From: an uncultured Clostridia bacterium
GTDB taxonomy: Bacteria > Bacillota > Clostridia > Oscillospirales > Ruminococcaceae
Length of the DNA: 64,000 nt
NCBI GenBank assembly: GCA_947627005.1
Contig: CANQUJ010000005.1
Coordinates: 59,186-123,185, forward strand
Reading direction: 5' to 3'
The translations under genes were made by a program, and so were the position numbers. Below are positions 63,927-64,000 of the stretch, piece after piece. A model generated the notes under the pieces. The model had not been told where the DNA came from, did no database searches, and saw only the letters and a program-made list of their open reading frames with translations. Every line of letters begins with the position of its first letter. Position 1 is the stretch's first letter.

Positions 63927-64000
63927 GTACTCCCCCAAATTCTGTGTAAAGTACAAAAAGCGATGAAAACAGAGATGAAAATATTATGGTTAAGGAGTCC

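Overview
The window reads as chromosomal DNA of a spore-forming, GC-rich member of the Clostridia (Bacillota), probably an uncultured gut anaerobe. The signs are a germination protease gene (gpr) divergent from rpsT, T-box leaders in front of hisS and the trp operon, AGGAGG-type ribosome binding sites, many TTGACA-17-TATAAT promoters, an SdpR/SdpI pair, and sugar ABC transport with lipoprotein glycosidases. The exact genus cannot be told from this sequence. No rRNA, tRNA or CRISPR array was seen.

Layout. 1-2929: end of an elongasome operon (mreC-mreD-PBP2). 3078-6917: mgsA, then T-box-controlled hisS and aspS. 7055-10814: ylxM-ffh-rpsP-khpA-rimM-trmD (SRP and ribosome maturation), without rplS. 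11033-16865: HPr, a PucR/CdaR-type regulator, then ftsE-ftsX-M23 activator-S41 protein for septal wall hydrolysis. 16930-19153: a lipoprotein, rpsT, gpr and acpP. 19216-27565: T-box trp operon trpEG-(GNAT-like)-trpDCFBA plus a methyltransferase. 27651-32181: sdpRI with a clear operator, a striking three-hairpin palindrome, a GH25 lysozyme with a Cys/His protein, and metY behind an Rrf2-like operator and a tiny leader ORF. 32356-38057: a large ABC exporter, a repeat-filled spacer, and a VanX-like dipeptidase with a two-TM partner. 38108-41502: a three-gene glycosyltransferase/acyltransferase operon with a GT8-PlsC fusion. 41675-51983: alpha-glucan ABC importer with a GH13 amylase, GH53 galactanase and two membrane proteins. 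56412-60206: GH3 glycosidase and an aldo/keto reductase.

Accessory regions. At 52108-54753 on the minus strand lies an array of nine small genes or gene remnants. They encode either short GG leaders or Nif11-type leaders, most followed by cysteine-rich cores with a conserved CxxC. No maturation enzyme or exporter is in the window. This is the best candidate for an undescribed system, a multi-precursor RiPP or secreted Cys-peptide family. The array ends abruptly where a broken precursor meets, head to head, a 5'-nucleotidase gene that has also lost its 5' end.

A second accessory patch at about 60350-63926 is AT-rich. It carries a PLD-nuclease/P-loop NTPase fusion (a possible defence gene), a frameshifted remnant of a second PLD copy and other gene debris, and is bracketed by 26-bp imperfect direct repeats.

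All assignments come from reading motifs, lengths and context; no database search was run.
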